Positions 1 to 6,586 are shown, numbered from the stretch's first letter. The stretch: 6,768 nt of DNA from Bacteroidota bacterium (GCA_005798205.1 SYKJ01000116.1:1-6768), one strand, 5' to 3'. Notes: generated by a model not told the origin, from the sequence alone. Numbers and translations are program-made.

Positions 1-2
1 GT

Positions 3-557
3 GAATCGTGGTTAGGAGAAAATAGAGTTTGTAAACTTTGGGTAATTCCATGTAAAAATTATACCCATGATACATTTTACAAATTGCCAATTGCACCTTC
101 CCCAAATTTAAAGTCTGAGATATCAATTACTTTATACCCAAGTTTATGTTTCTTTGAGGCAACAACAGTTAGTGTTGGAAGGGGAACTGATAAGCCATTT
201 GAAATATATGGCCATCCTAATTTCCCAAATAATCTGTATTCATTTATTCCAAAATCAAAAATTGGAGCAAAAAATCCTCCTCAACTTAATACTATTTGCT
301 ACGGATTTGATTTATCAAATAACAGTAAAAAAAGACCGACACAAATTGATTTAAGTTATTTGCTAAAAGCTCGTGACATTTTAGACGACTCTATACCTTT
401 TATAGATCAACCGATTTTTTTTAACTCTTTAGCAGGAAATTCTTCCTTTCAAGAACAATTAATCCAAGGATTTTCAGAAAATGAAATTCGCGAAAGCTGG
501 AAGCCGGGTTTGGAAAAATTTTTAGACATCCGCAAGAAATACTTGCTTTACAATTAA
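3..557 (+). CDS. namZ: NamZ/DUF1343 family exo-beta-N-acetylmuramidase, C-terminal part (5' end outside window)
   Basis: The frame is open from the first bases of the window to a TAA at 555-557, giving the last 184 residues of a protein of which more than half probably lies upstream. The sequence matches the C-terminal domain of the DUF1343/NamZ family. These enzymes release terminal N-acetylmuramic acid from peptidoglycan fragments and serve cell-wall recycling or scavenging; many are exported. Visible family features, numbered from the window edge, are VIPCKNYTH (14-22), PSPNL (32-36), YPSLCFFE (45-52), SVGRGTDKPFE (57-67), and the typical C-terminal run around SWKPGLEKF, ending in KYLLYN. 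The segment I recall as FEGTN in many relatives reads FEATT here, a modest variation. A TTG at 84 could serve as a start, but the family homology continues upstream of it, so the gene is truncated by the window and not short. It converges on purE with only 11 bp between stop codons. Family assignment is from remembered motifs and is strong; the exact activity is inferred from the family. Confidence 0.9.
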   Translation, partial: ESWLGENRVCKLWVIPCKNYTHDTFYKLPIAPSPNLKSEISITLYPSLCFFEATTVSVGRGTDKPFEIYGHPNFPNNLYSFIPKSKIGAKNPPQLNTICYGFDLSNNSKKRPTQIDLSYLLKARDILDDSIPFIDQPIFFNSLAGNSSFQEQLIQGFSENEIRESWKPGLEKFLDIRKKYLLYN

Positions 558-568
558 CAATTCAAAGA

Positions 569-1048
569 TTAAAGTTTTTTGCCACTTTCTATAACAGTTT
601 CTTTCATTTTCAATGAATAAGCTTCTAATTTCTGATAAATCGCTTCATCGTGACTACCAATTATTCGAGCTGCAAGTATACCCGCATTTTTTGCTGCATT
701 TAAAGCAACTGTTGCAACAGGAATACCATTTGGCATTTGAAGAATACTAAGAATGGAATCCCATCCGTCTATCGAATTTGATGATTTAATTGGCACGCCA
801 ATTACTGGAAGTGAGGTCATTGATGCTGTCATGCCAGGAAGATGCGCCGCTCCACCTGCACCAGCAATAATGACTTTTAAACCTTTTGATGCAGCATTTT
901 GCGCATATTCAATCATTAATTGTGGAGTACGATGAGCAGAAACAATGTTCACCTCCGATGAAATACCTATTTCATCTAAAAATTCTTTCGCAGCTTTCAT
1001 GACTGGTAAATCCGATTCGCTGCCCATAATTATTCCTACTTGAATCAT
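569..1048 (-). CDS. purE: N5-carboxyaminoimidazole ribonucleotide mutase (class I PurE)
   Basis: PurE converts N5-CAIR to CAIR (4-carboxy-5-aminoimidazole ribonucleotide) in cytosolic de novo purine synthesis, after PurK has made N5-CAIR. The 159-residue protein is close to the usual bacterial length of about 160-170. The phosphate and substrate-binding signatures are all present: MGSESDLP at 8-15, SAHRTP at 37-42 with the catalytic-type histidine at residue 39, and the glycine-rich AGAGGAAHLPGM at 62-73. The start ATG (1048-1046) overlaps the TGA of the upstream tatA-like gene as ATGA, so translation is probably coupled to it. The start is also right by homology, since MIQVGIIMGS is a standard PurE N terminus. 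purK, the usual partner, is not in this window. The full active-site complement points to a functional class I mutase. Confidence is very high. Confidence 0.97.
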   Translation of the reverse strand: MIQVGIIMGSESDLPVMKAAKEFLDEIGISSEVNIVSAHRTPQLMIEYAQNAASKGLKVIIAGAGGAAHLPGMTASMTSLPVIGVPIKSSNSIDGWDSILSILQMPNGIPVATVALNAAKNAGILAARIIGSHDEAIYQKLEAYSLKMKETVIESGKKL

Positions 1049-1434
1049 TTTTTTAGATTTTTTTTAGTTGTTTTACTAATTTTTGTTTCATCTTCAACCT
1101 TTTCCTTTTCAGAAGAATTCTCTGAAACTGTTGTATTGGGTGAATAATGAATTGTATTTTCAATTTCCGAATATACCTGATCCATTGGTGCAAGAATTTC
1201 TTCTTTTTTGGAATTGATTAAGTTACTTATATTTAAATCCTCTTTAATATCAACTCCTGATTTCTTTATTTCATTTTGTACTTCAGCTGTCGCATTTCGG
1301 ATTTGATACATGGTTTTCCCAAGTGTTTTGGCAATTCCTGGAATGCTTTTTGATCCAAAAAAAATAAGAACCACTAAGATAATAACGATTATTTCAGAAC
1401 CGGCAACATCATTTAAAAAGAGAGGAAATACCAT
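1045..1434 (-). CDS. tatA: Sec-independent (twin-arginine) translocase subunit, TatA/TatB family
   Basis: TatA/TatB proteins form the inner-membrane channel and receptor parts of the Tat pathway, which exports folded proteins. The 129-residue product has the family layout: a short N-terminal segment, one transmembrane helix at about residues 14-26 (EIIVIILVVLIFF) carrying a polar Glu14 at its start, the FG hinge (Phe26-Gly27), and an amphipathic helix from about 30 to 60 with IPGIAKTLGK (31-40). From about residue 60 on, the tail is low in complexity, rich in Lys, Glu, Ser and Thr, and ends in a lysine cluster. It is longer than a minimal TatA of 50-90 residues but in the range of TatB-like and Bacteroidota proteins, so I cannot say which of the two roles it plays; tatC is not in view. 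The ATG at 1434 has no Shine-Dalgarno sequence and sits 7 nt after a -7-like promoter box. Its stop overlaps the purE start by 4 nt. Confidence 0.9.
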   Translation of the reverse strand: MVFPLFLNDVAGSEIIVIILVVLIFFGSKSIPGIAKTLGKTMYQIRNATAEVQNEIKKSGVDIKEDLNISNLINSKKEEILAPMDQVYSEIENTIHYSPNTTVSENSSEKEKVEDETKISKTTKKNLKK

Positions 1435-1441
1435 TACAAAA

Positions 1442-1449
1442 CAAAATTA
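1442..1449 (-). promoter_or_regulatory. Bacteroidota -7 promoter box in front of tatA
   Basis: Read on the minus strand, 1449-1442 is TAATTTTG, an exact match to the Bacteroidota sigma-factor -7 consensus TAnnTTTG. It lies in the 69-bp gap between the dehydrogenase and tatA and ends 7 nt before the tatA ATG. No good -33 TTG is present: the nearest candidates are TTA with a 21-nt spacer and TCG with a 17-nt spacer. If used, transcription would begin within a few nucleotides of the start codon. A single exact match in a gap this short is only mildly unlikely by chance in such AT-rich DNA. Confidence 0.5.
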
Positions 1450-1503
1450 CAATATATTCTTGATTTCGACTAAGTTAAATAGCGTATCAAAGAACGAATT
1501 TTA

Positions 1504-2277
1504 TCATTTTTCTTGGAGTTTGTGAATGATTTTTGCAGAAATTGAACTTGGAATAAAAGGTAAGATAAATGGAATTGCAAAAGCAAGACTTAATTGGGAA
1601 ATACAAATCACTTTTCCTTTCATCATTGCATTGTATCCCTTTAAAGCAGTAACTCTAGCTGATACACCATTTTCAAATAATTTTGCATTCTCCATTCCAG
1701 CAACTTTTGCAAATTCTGTTTTAACCGGTCCAGGACAAAGAGCAGTTACAGTGATTCCTGTTTTTTTTAATTCTTGTGCTAAGCCTCTTGTGAAGGAAAT
1801 TACAAAGGCCTTTGTTGCAAAGTAAGTCGATTGAAGTGGACCAGGTAAAAAACCAGCAGTGCTTGCAGTGTTCAGAATTTTCCCGAAATTATTTTTTTGC
1901 ATTTCTTTTAAATACAAGTGTGTTAATTCAACCAAAGCAGAAATATTTAAGCGTATCATTTCTAGGTCTTTCTCAATTGGCCGGTCGATGAATAAACCCT
2001 GACCTCCAAAACCTGCATTATTCATCAGGTAATCTACTTTGATTTTCTTGTCTTGCGTAAATTGAAAAATTGTTTTGGCGGCATTTTGAGTAGTAAGGTC
2101 TTGTTCTATTAGCTCCACCTCTACACCGTACTTTTTAATTAATTCTTCTTTAAGAATAGTTAACAATTCTATTCTACGAGCAACAAGAACAAGGTCTCCG
2201 CCTTTTTCAGCGTGAATTTTCGCCAATTCTTCACCAATTCCTGAAGAAGCTCCGGTAATGAGTGCTACATTTTTCAT
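1504..2277 (-). CDS. Short-chain dehydrogenase/reductase (SDR), DltE/YqjQ-like, with hydrophobic C-terminal tail
   Basis: This is a classical SDR of 257 residues, an NAD(P)-dependent oxidoreductase with a single Rossmann fold. The cofactor loop TGASSGIG is at 8-15, the structural NNAG at 86-89, and the full catalytic tetrad is visible: Asn111, Ser139 (in NTASTAG), Tyr152 and Lys156 (YFATK). PGPVKTEF follows the active site, as expected. Arg34-Arg35 after the second beta strand suggests a preference for NADP(H). The C terminus (about 223-243) is strongly hydrophobic, which fits membrane association as in COG0300/DltE-like members acting on lipids or other hydrophobic substrates. The substrate cannot be told from sequence. 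Its ATG is 12 nt after the stop of the TonB-dependent receptor gene, so the two are probably co-transcribed. The leader just before the ATG is A-rich (AATAATAAA) with no Shine-Dalgarno sequence, typical of Bacteroidota. Confidence 0.93.
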   Translation of the reverse strand: MKNVALITGASSGIGEELAKIHAEKGGDLVLVARRIELLTILKEELIKKYGVEVELIEQDLTTQNAAKTIFQFTQDKKIKVDYLMNNAGFGGQGLFIDRPIEKDLEMIRLNISALVELTHLYLKEMQKNNFGKILNTASTAGFLPGPLQSTYFATKAFVISFTRGLAQELKKTGITVTALCPGPVKTEFAKVAGMENAKLFENGVSARVTALKGYNAMMKGKVICISQLSLAFAIPFILPFIPSSISAKIIHKLQEK

Positions 2278-2289
2278 TTTATTATTAGT

Positions 2290-4737
2290 TTAATTATCGC
2301 CCCCTTCAGAACCTGGTATTTTTGATTTATTGGAAATCTCTAATTTACCAAATTTGTAACTTAGAGTAAGGTAAAATCTTCTCGTCAACCATTTAAATTC
2401 CGAAGTTTGATAGATTCCTGCGCGTGTCAATTCCATCTTAAAACCTTGTTTATTGAATATATCTGAAACTCGCGCTCCTAGCGACCATTTTCCCTCTAAT
2501 AGTTTCTTTTCAAAAGCAATATCAAATGGGCCTTGGCGTTGAGCGCTACCTTGAATTGTAATTCTTGGTCCGTTGTAAGCATAACTCAGCTGAATACTGG
2601 CTGTTTTTTTCCAAAACTCAAATGTGCTATTTACTTTAAAATTATGGTTGTAGCCTTCTCTATTTGGTAAATCTGCTTGATTTGAAATATACCAAATGTA
2701 ATTTCCGTTGTATGAAAAAGTGCTTCGCCACCATAAAAATGGTTTGTAGCTTAGAATAAATTCAGAGCCCAAACTATTTGTCTCATTGATATTTTGGTAA
2801 GTAACGGCACTTGTATTGTCGGCATAAAATTCTTTAACTCTTGAAATTACACCTGTGTTATTTCTGAAAAATGTACTTGCTGTAAGACTTAATTTTTTTG
2901 CTTCGAAGGTATAGGATAAATCAAAGGAATTGATAAATTCTGGCTGCAGATAAGGATTTCCTTTTCTCAGATTAAAAGGATCAGAATAACTAGTAAAAGG
3001 ATTTAATTCAGCAGATCCTGCCCTTGTTATCCGTTTGCTGTAGCTGATGCCAATTTCTGATTTTTTTGAAAAAGAATAACGAATGTGAGCAGAAGGAAAA
3101 AAATTAAAGTATTCATTTGAAATAAGTATTGAATCTGAAATTAGGTTAGGAATTTGAAAAGATTTTTCTAAGCGAATGCCTGCCTGGTATTTAAATTTCC
3201 CAAGTTGCTGACCAAAAATTCCGTAAGCACTGTAAATCTGTTCTTTGTATGAATAAAGGAAATTTGCCAAGGTATCCTCAAAATAGAGCAACGCACTTTG
3301 ATCGTATTGTTCTGAGTAGGTATCAACTTTTTGATTTCGGTGAATTAATTTAGTGCCTGTTTCAATTCTTGCACTTATTTCTGGAAATATGTAGTTGAAA
3401 TCTAATTGTGCTGTTGTAATATTATTTTTTTCTTTATTGAATAATCGTTGCTCTAATGCAGGTTCATTCGAAATACTTGAATCCAAATTGAAATAATTTT
3501 CTTTGTAATATCCTTGTGTAGCATCGTTTCCAAAAGATTGATTGAAGTCAATAACAAGGTTTCCTCTTTGTTTTTTTAAATCATACTTGTAGTTTACATT
3601 GACATCTATATTCTTTTGTTGAGAGGGGTCGTATGAAGTTCTCTGCCAAAATCTTGTTAGGTTGTTATTTGCATCAAAAAAAGAATTCCATAAATCTCCT
3701 GTGCGATCGCGTTGTCCAATATTCCCACTTGAAGAAAATGCTATTGTATTTCGCTCTTTGAGATTAAAATCTGCGCCAACTCTGAATGTTCTGCCTGCAT
3801 TTAAGTCAGAACCAACTCTTTTTTGGTCTAAAATACTTGTATCGCCAACTATTGGTTTTTGCTCAATGTAAGAATTATTATTACGATAGCCATCCGTATA
3901 TCGTTCGTTGTAGCTTCCGTAGATATTGTACCACTCATTTCGATAACTCAATGATAGGCTTGCCTCCAAAACATTTCCATTGCGTATATTTCCAGAACCG
4001 AGGTTGCTTGTTACTAATCCGTTAAATCCCTTTAATTTATTTTTTTTAAGTACAATGTTAATTATGCCTGATGTTCCGTCGGGATCGTATTTAGCAGATG
4101 GATTTGTAACAATTTCGATCTTTTCAACAGAACTTGCGGGTATGGCATCCAAAAGTGTTTTTCCATTTCCACCAGATAGTGAGCTTGGTCGGCCGTCTAT
4201 TAAAACGATTACCGTTCCCTCACCGCGTAACATTACTCTTCCTTCTTGATCTACTTCAACCGATGGCAAGCGATTAAGAATGTCGTTGGTAGTGCCGCCT
4301 CGCACGGAAATGTCCTCTCCAACATTGTAGACTTTCTTATCAATTCCGGATTGTAATAATTTTATTTTTTCTTCAATTTTAACTTCATTTAATTCTAATA
4401 ATTTATCAATTTTTAAATAAAGATTACCGAGATTGACAACATTCATTGTTTTACTGATGCTAACTTCTTGAATAATAAGAGGCTCATAGTTTGTGAATGA
4501 AAGTTTGAGGTAATAATTCCCATTTCCAACACCTTCAAAATTAAACTTTCCACTTTCGTTGGAAAAAACTGCAGAGACAACAGTGGAATCTTGTTTTGCA
4601 AACAAGCGAACAGAAACGTATTCAAGAGGAAGATTAGATTTTAGATCACTAATTTTTCCAAAAATTAGGCCATCACCGCTAGGTTTCTGAGAAAATAATA
4701 CGTTAGAAAAGAATACAAAAACAAATGCTAATCTCAT
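2290..4737 (-). CDS. TonB-dependent receptor-like outer-membrane protein (carboxypeptidase-regulatory-like domain, plug, OMP_b-brl_3-type barrel)
   Basis: The 815-residue product is a large outer-membrane beta-barrel, probably importing a substrate with energy from TonB-ExbBD. Residues 1-16 form a signal peptide (MRLAFVFVFFSNVLFS, cleavage before Gln17). A carboxypeptidase-regulatory-like beta-sandwich spans about 24-95 (GKISD, SGKFNF). The plug spans about 133-231 and shows DILNRLPSVEVD, VMLRGEG, VLIDGRPSSLSGG, VEKIEIVTNPSAKYDPDGTSGIINIVLKK. The barrel follows and ends in RRFYLTLSYKF (786-796) with a short polar tail. The layout matches the OMP_b-brl_3 (PF14905) branch and not SusC, and no SusD partner is adjacent. 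The frame stays open to an ATG at 4854, but that would add 39 residues of unrelated sequence before the signal peptide and would run through the promoter, so I use the ATG at 4737. The substrate is unknown. An SDR gene follows after 12 nt. Confidence 0.92.
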   Translation of the reverse strand: MRLAFVFVFFSNVLFSQKPSGDGLIFGKISDLKSNLPLEYVSVRLFAKQDSTVVSAVFSNESGKFNFEGVGNGNYYLKLSFTNYEPLIIQEVSISKTMNVVNLGNLYLKIDKLLELNEVKIEEKIKLLQSGIDKKVYNVGEDISVRGGTTNDILNRLPSVEVDQEGRVMLRGEGTVIVLIDGRPSSLSGGNGKTLLDAIPASSVEKIEIVTNPSAKYDPDGTSGIINIVLKKNKLKGFNGLVTSNLGSGNIRNGNVLEASLSLSYRNEWYNIYGSYNERYTDGYRNNNSYIEQKPIVGDTSILDQKRVGSDLNAGRTFRVGADFNLKERNTIAFSSSGNIGQRDRTGDLWNSFFDANNNLTRFWQRTSYDPSQQKNIDVNVNYKYDLKKQRGNLVIDFNQSFGNDATQGYYKENYFNLDSSISNEPALEQRLFNKEKNNITTAQLDFNYIFPEISARIETGTKLIHRNQKVDTYSEQYDQSALLYFEDTLANFLYSYKEQIYSAYGIFGQQLGKFKYQAGIRLEKSFQIPNLISDSILISNEYFNFFPSAHIRYSFSKKSEIGISYSKRITRAGSAELNPFTSYSDPFNLRKGNPYLQPEFINSFDLSYTFEAKKLSLTASTFFRNNTGVISRVKEFYADNTSAVTYQNINETNSLGSEFILSYKPFLWWRSTFSYNGNYIWYISNQADLPNREGYNHNFKVNSTFEFWKKTASIQLSYAYNGPRITIQGSAQRQGPFDIAFEKKLLEGKWSLGARVSDIFNKQGFKMELTRAGIYQTSEFKWLTRRFYLTLSYKFGKLEISNKSKIPGSEGGDN

Positions 4738-4744
4738 GAAGGTG

Positions 4745-4772
4745 CAAAAATAGGGATTACAAGTCTGTTCAA
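4745..4772 (-). promoter_or_regulatory. Proximal Bacteroidota-type promoter of the TonB-dependent receptor gene
   Basis: On the minus strand a TTG at 4772-4770 is followed, after exactly 17 nt, by TATTTTTG at 4752-4745. Both match the known Bacteroidota promoter (-33 TTG, spacer about 17-23, -7 TAnnTTTG). The -7 box ends 7 nt before the receptor ATG at 4737, so the transcript would have a leader of only a few bases or none. This is the only promoter in the window where both elements match fully. Confidence 0.6.
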
Positions 4773-4782
4773 CCACATTTAT

Positions 4783-4790
4783 CAAAGATA
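4783..4790 (-). promoter_or_regulatory. Second, distal -7 box upstream of the TonB-dependent receptor gene
   Basis: Minus-strand 4790-4783 is TATCTTTG, another exact TAnnTTTG. At a 17-nt spacer the -33 position holds TTC (4810-4808), a two-of-three match to TTG. If active it would give a leader of roughly 40 nt for the receptor mRNA, in contrast to the proximal promoter. It could be an alternative start site or a chance match. Confidence 0.35.
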
Positions 4791-4835
4791 TTCCGCAAAC
4801 TTTTTTCGAATAATTCACTTGTGCTAAATATCTTT

Positions 4836-4843
4836 TACTTTTG
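4836..4843 (+). promoter_or_regulatory. -7 promoter box for the nitroreductase operon
   Basis: Plus-strand 4836-4843 is TACTTTTG, an exact -7 consensus ending 17 nt before the nitroreductase ATG at 4861. The expected leader of about 10-13 nt is A-rich (CTAAAATCAATAGTCA) and lacks a Shine-Dalgarno sequence. A TTG at 4819-4821 lies only 14 nt upstream, shorter than the usual spacer, so the -33 element is weak. It faces away from the receptor promoters in the same 123-bp region. Confidence 0.5.
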
Positions 4844-4860
4844 TCTAAAATCAATAGTCA

Positions 4861-5448
4861 ATGCGATTTAATTTATCTGAAGTTAATGATTTAATTCGAT
4901 CTCGAAGAACAATATATCCTGAACAATTCTCTGATCGGAAAGTTCATAGAGAGCAGTTGGAAAATATCCTTACCAATGCGCAATGGGCACCAACTCACGG
5001 AAATACGCAGCCTTGGCGCTTTCATGTTTTTATGGAAGATGGACTTTCCCTTCTGAGTGATTTTTTGGGTAAAACATATTTAAAAATCACTCCAAAAGAA
5101 CTTCAAAACGATACAAAATTGGCAAAATTAATTCGTAGACCCTTAAGTGCATCAGCTGTTGTTGCTGTCTCTATGAAACGACAAATAGAGAATAAGATTT
5201 TAGAAATCGAAGAAATTGAGGCCGTTGCTTGTGCAATACAAAACATGCATCTTTCTTGTACTGCTTATGGCTTAGGAGGTTTTTGGTCCACTCCAAAACT
5301 AATTTACACCTCAGAAATGAATCAATTTTTGGAATTAGAAGAAATTGACAAATGCTTGGGTTTGTTTTATATTGGCTACCCCTCAATTGATTGGCCGACA
5401 GCCCATCGTAAACCACTTGAATTTAACACGAAATGGATAATCCGGTAG
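4861..5448 (+). CDS. Nitroreductase family protein (YdjA-like, FMN-dependent NAD(P)H oxidoreductase)
   Basis: The 195-residue protein belongs to the nitroreductase superfamily of homodimeric flavoenzymes that use FMN and NAD(P)H. The phosphate-contacting RSRRTIYP is at 13-20, the flavin-site segment WAPTHGNTQPWRF at 42-54, the GLGGFWSTP loop at 137-145, and LGLFYIGYP at 166-174. The short length and the spacing of these motifs resemble the YdjA-like subgroup. The physiological substrate of such proteins is usually unknown, so I do not assign one. The ATG at 4861 is preceded by an A-rich leader and a -7 box, and no earlier in-frame start gives better homology. The last 16 nt overlap the next gene in another frame, which points to a shared transcript and probable translational coupling. 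Confidence 0.93.
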   Translation: MRFNLSEVNDLIRSRRTIYPEQFSDRKVHREQLENILTNAQWAPTHGNTQPWRFHVFMEDGLSLLSDFLGKTYLKITPKELQNDTKLAKLIRRPLSASAVVAVSMKRQIENKILEIEEIEAVACAIQNMHLSCTAYGLGGFWSTPKLIYTSEMNQFLELEEIDKCLGLFYIGYPSIDWPTAHRKPLEFNTKWIIR

Positions 5449-5822
5449 AGCATTTAGACTTGGGTCTTGTGAATTACACAAACCATCCTTCCAACGTTAA
5501 TTATGTGGTTTTTCGTTTTGCTGATGAAAAGCGTGCAAACTCCTTTCGATTGCTATTGCAAGAACAAAAAATCTGGTTTGAGGAAGCACAAGAGCAAAAA
5601 AGATCTGTGGTCTTTCATTTATTTGGTCTTCACAAATCGGATTTTAATAAAGGTCAAAAAATTAATATTACTGTAGAATCTAAACACAAAAAATTTATAA
5701 TTCCAGGAAAGTACTTTCGGTGGATTGTTGTCATATTCGGAGTTACAATGATTATTTTTGCTTTTATTGGGTATTACATAAACGGACCTAAACCAAAAGA
5801 AGCACCCAAAACTACAAAATGA
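5433..5822 (+). CDS. Hypothetical protein with one C-terminal transmembrane helix
   Basis: I do not recognise this 129-residue protein. Residues about 22-82 look like a small alternating beta/alpha soluble domain: VNYVVFRFA as a strand, EKRANSFRLLLQEQ as a helix, then further strands including SVVFHLFGLH. This could be half of a ferredoxin-like fold, loosely similar to small DUF2007-type proteins, but that is a guess. One transmembrane helix spans about 96-116 (WIVVIFGVTMIIFAFIGYYI), flanked by KYFR before and a short Pro/Lys-rich tail after it (PKPKEAPKTTK). There is no N-terminal signal peptide, so the N domain is probably cytoplasmic and the tail periplasmic by the positive-inside rule, although the lysine-rich tail makes this uncertain. 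The gene overlaps the nitroreductase by 16 nt and shares an ATGA with the following barrel gene. That tight packing on both sides supports it as a real gene. Confidence 0.8.
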   Translation: MDNPVEHLDLGLVNYTNHPSNVNYVVFRFADEKRANSFRLLLQEQKIWFEEAQEQKRSVVFHLFGLHKSDFNKGQKINITVESKHKKFIIPGKYFRWIVVIFGVTMIIFAFIGYYINGPKPKEAPKTTK

Positions 5823-6586
5823 AGAAACTCCTTGTAATTGTTTTTATCGCTTTTATTTCCTCTTCATTTTCTCAATTGGGAAATAGTAGCAGGTTTCCAA
5901 CTTTTTTTGGATTTCAATTTAAAACGATATTTCCCTCAATTCTCAGCGGAGGAATTTATAGCATTTCAGACAGTTTAAATTATTTAAGTCAATCGATTGA
6001 ACAAAAAACAGGGTTTTCTTATGGTGCAAATTTGCGTTTTGGACTTACTGAATTAATCGCTTTAGAAACTGGAATAAATTACATTGAGCGCAGATTTCAG
6101 ATTGCTGCAGCAGTTCCAGATTCGAATTTTTCTCAAACTGTAAATGTAACTTACGTACAATATGATTTGCCATTTAACGGTTTAATTTCTGTAAAGATGA
6201 CTAAAAATTCAGTTGCTACAGCTGGTTTAGGTATTTCCTTAAATTTCAAACCGACAAATATTCGAAAGGATGCTTTTGACAATAAAAATTCTTTTGTGCA
6301 TCAAGGTTATGTTTCTATTTCTAATATGTTTAGTGCAGCGGCAAATGCTAATTTTGGTTTTGAATACAGAACGAAGAAATTTGGTGCTTTTAATATAGGT
6401 GGTTCTGCTCAAATTCCTTTTTCAACTTTATTTGATATTCGTACCACCTATGTTTATGTAAATACAGGAGTTTCAAGTATCTATCAAACGGTAAATGGTT
6501 CGTATTTATCCCTTGACTTAAGGTATTTTTTTCCTAATTCGAATGGTGGAAAATCTATTTTTCAAAATGGACCCATTGAGCAATAA
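5819..6586 (+). CDS. Small outer-membrane beta-barrel protein (PorT-like / OMP_b-brl_2 type)
   Basis: The 255-residue protein starts with a clear signal peptide (MKKLLVIVFIAFISSSFS, probable cleavage before Gln19). The rest is an alternation of aromatic and polar residues typical of transmembrane beta strands, with turns and loops between: FGFQFKTIFP, FSYGANLRFGL, IALETGINYIERRF, VQYDLPFNGLISV, and a late strand GSYLSLDLRYFFP (about 227-239). About 237 mature residues would fit a barrel of roughly eight to ten strands. This is the general pattern of the Bacteroidota PorT-like outer-membrane families, whose members have diverse and mostly unknown roles. There is no plug domain and no OmpA-like peptidoglycan-binding domain. 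Unusually, about 16 polar residues follow the last predicted strand, so the chain does not end on an aromatic. The ATG lies in an ATGA overlap with the preceding membrane-protein gene, so the two are probably translated together. Confidence 0.85.
   Translation: MKKLLVIVFIAFISSSFSQLGNSSRFPTFFGFQFKTIFPSILSGGIYSISDSLNYLSQSIEQKTGFSYGANLRFGLTELIALETGINYIERRFQIAAAVPDSNFSQTVNVTYVQYDLPFNGLISVKMTKNSVATAGLGISLNFKPTNIRKDAFDNKNSFVHQGYVSISNMFSAAANANFGFEYRTKKFGAFNIGGSAQIPFSTLFDIRTTYVYVNTGVSSIYQTVNGSYLSLDLRYFFPNSNGGKSIFQNGPIEQ

Noticed and set aside
84..557. A complete 157-residue protein starting at the TTG at 84
   Set aside because: The same frame is open to the window edge, and residues before the TTG (VIPCKNYTH and onward) match the NamZ family, so this is the tail of a larger gene.
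545..585. Terminator between the convergent namZ and purE genes
   Set aside because: Only an AATT-AAC-AATT mini-repeat and a T-run inside the purE end are visible; there is no stable stem.
1526..1825. 99-codon plus-strand ORF opposite the dehydrogenase gene
   Set aside because: It is the antisense of conserved SDR codons, has no family resemblance and no start context; it is a shadow of the real gene.
3662..4249. Several overlapping plus-strand ORFs of 69-89 codons opposite the receptor gene
   Set aside because: They lie wholly inside the receptor coding sequence on the other strand, are rich in unlikely residue runs, and resemble nothing; coding on the minus strand is far better supported.
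4738..4854. N-terminal extension of the receptor to an ATG at 4854, adding 39 residues
   Set aside because: It would place 39 non-hydrophobic-leader residues before a perfect signal peptide, run through the best promoter in the window, and leave only 6 bp to the divergent nitroreductase start.
5171..5416. 81-codon minus-strand ORF opposite the nitroreductase
   Set aside because: It is antisense to conserved nitroreductase motifs and has no protein-like features of its own.
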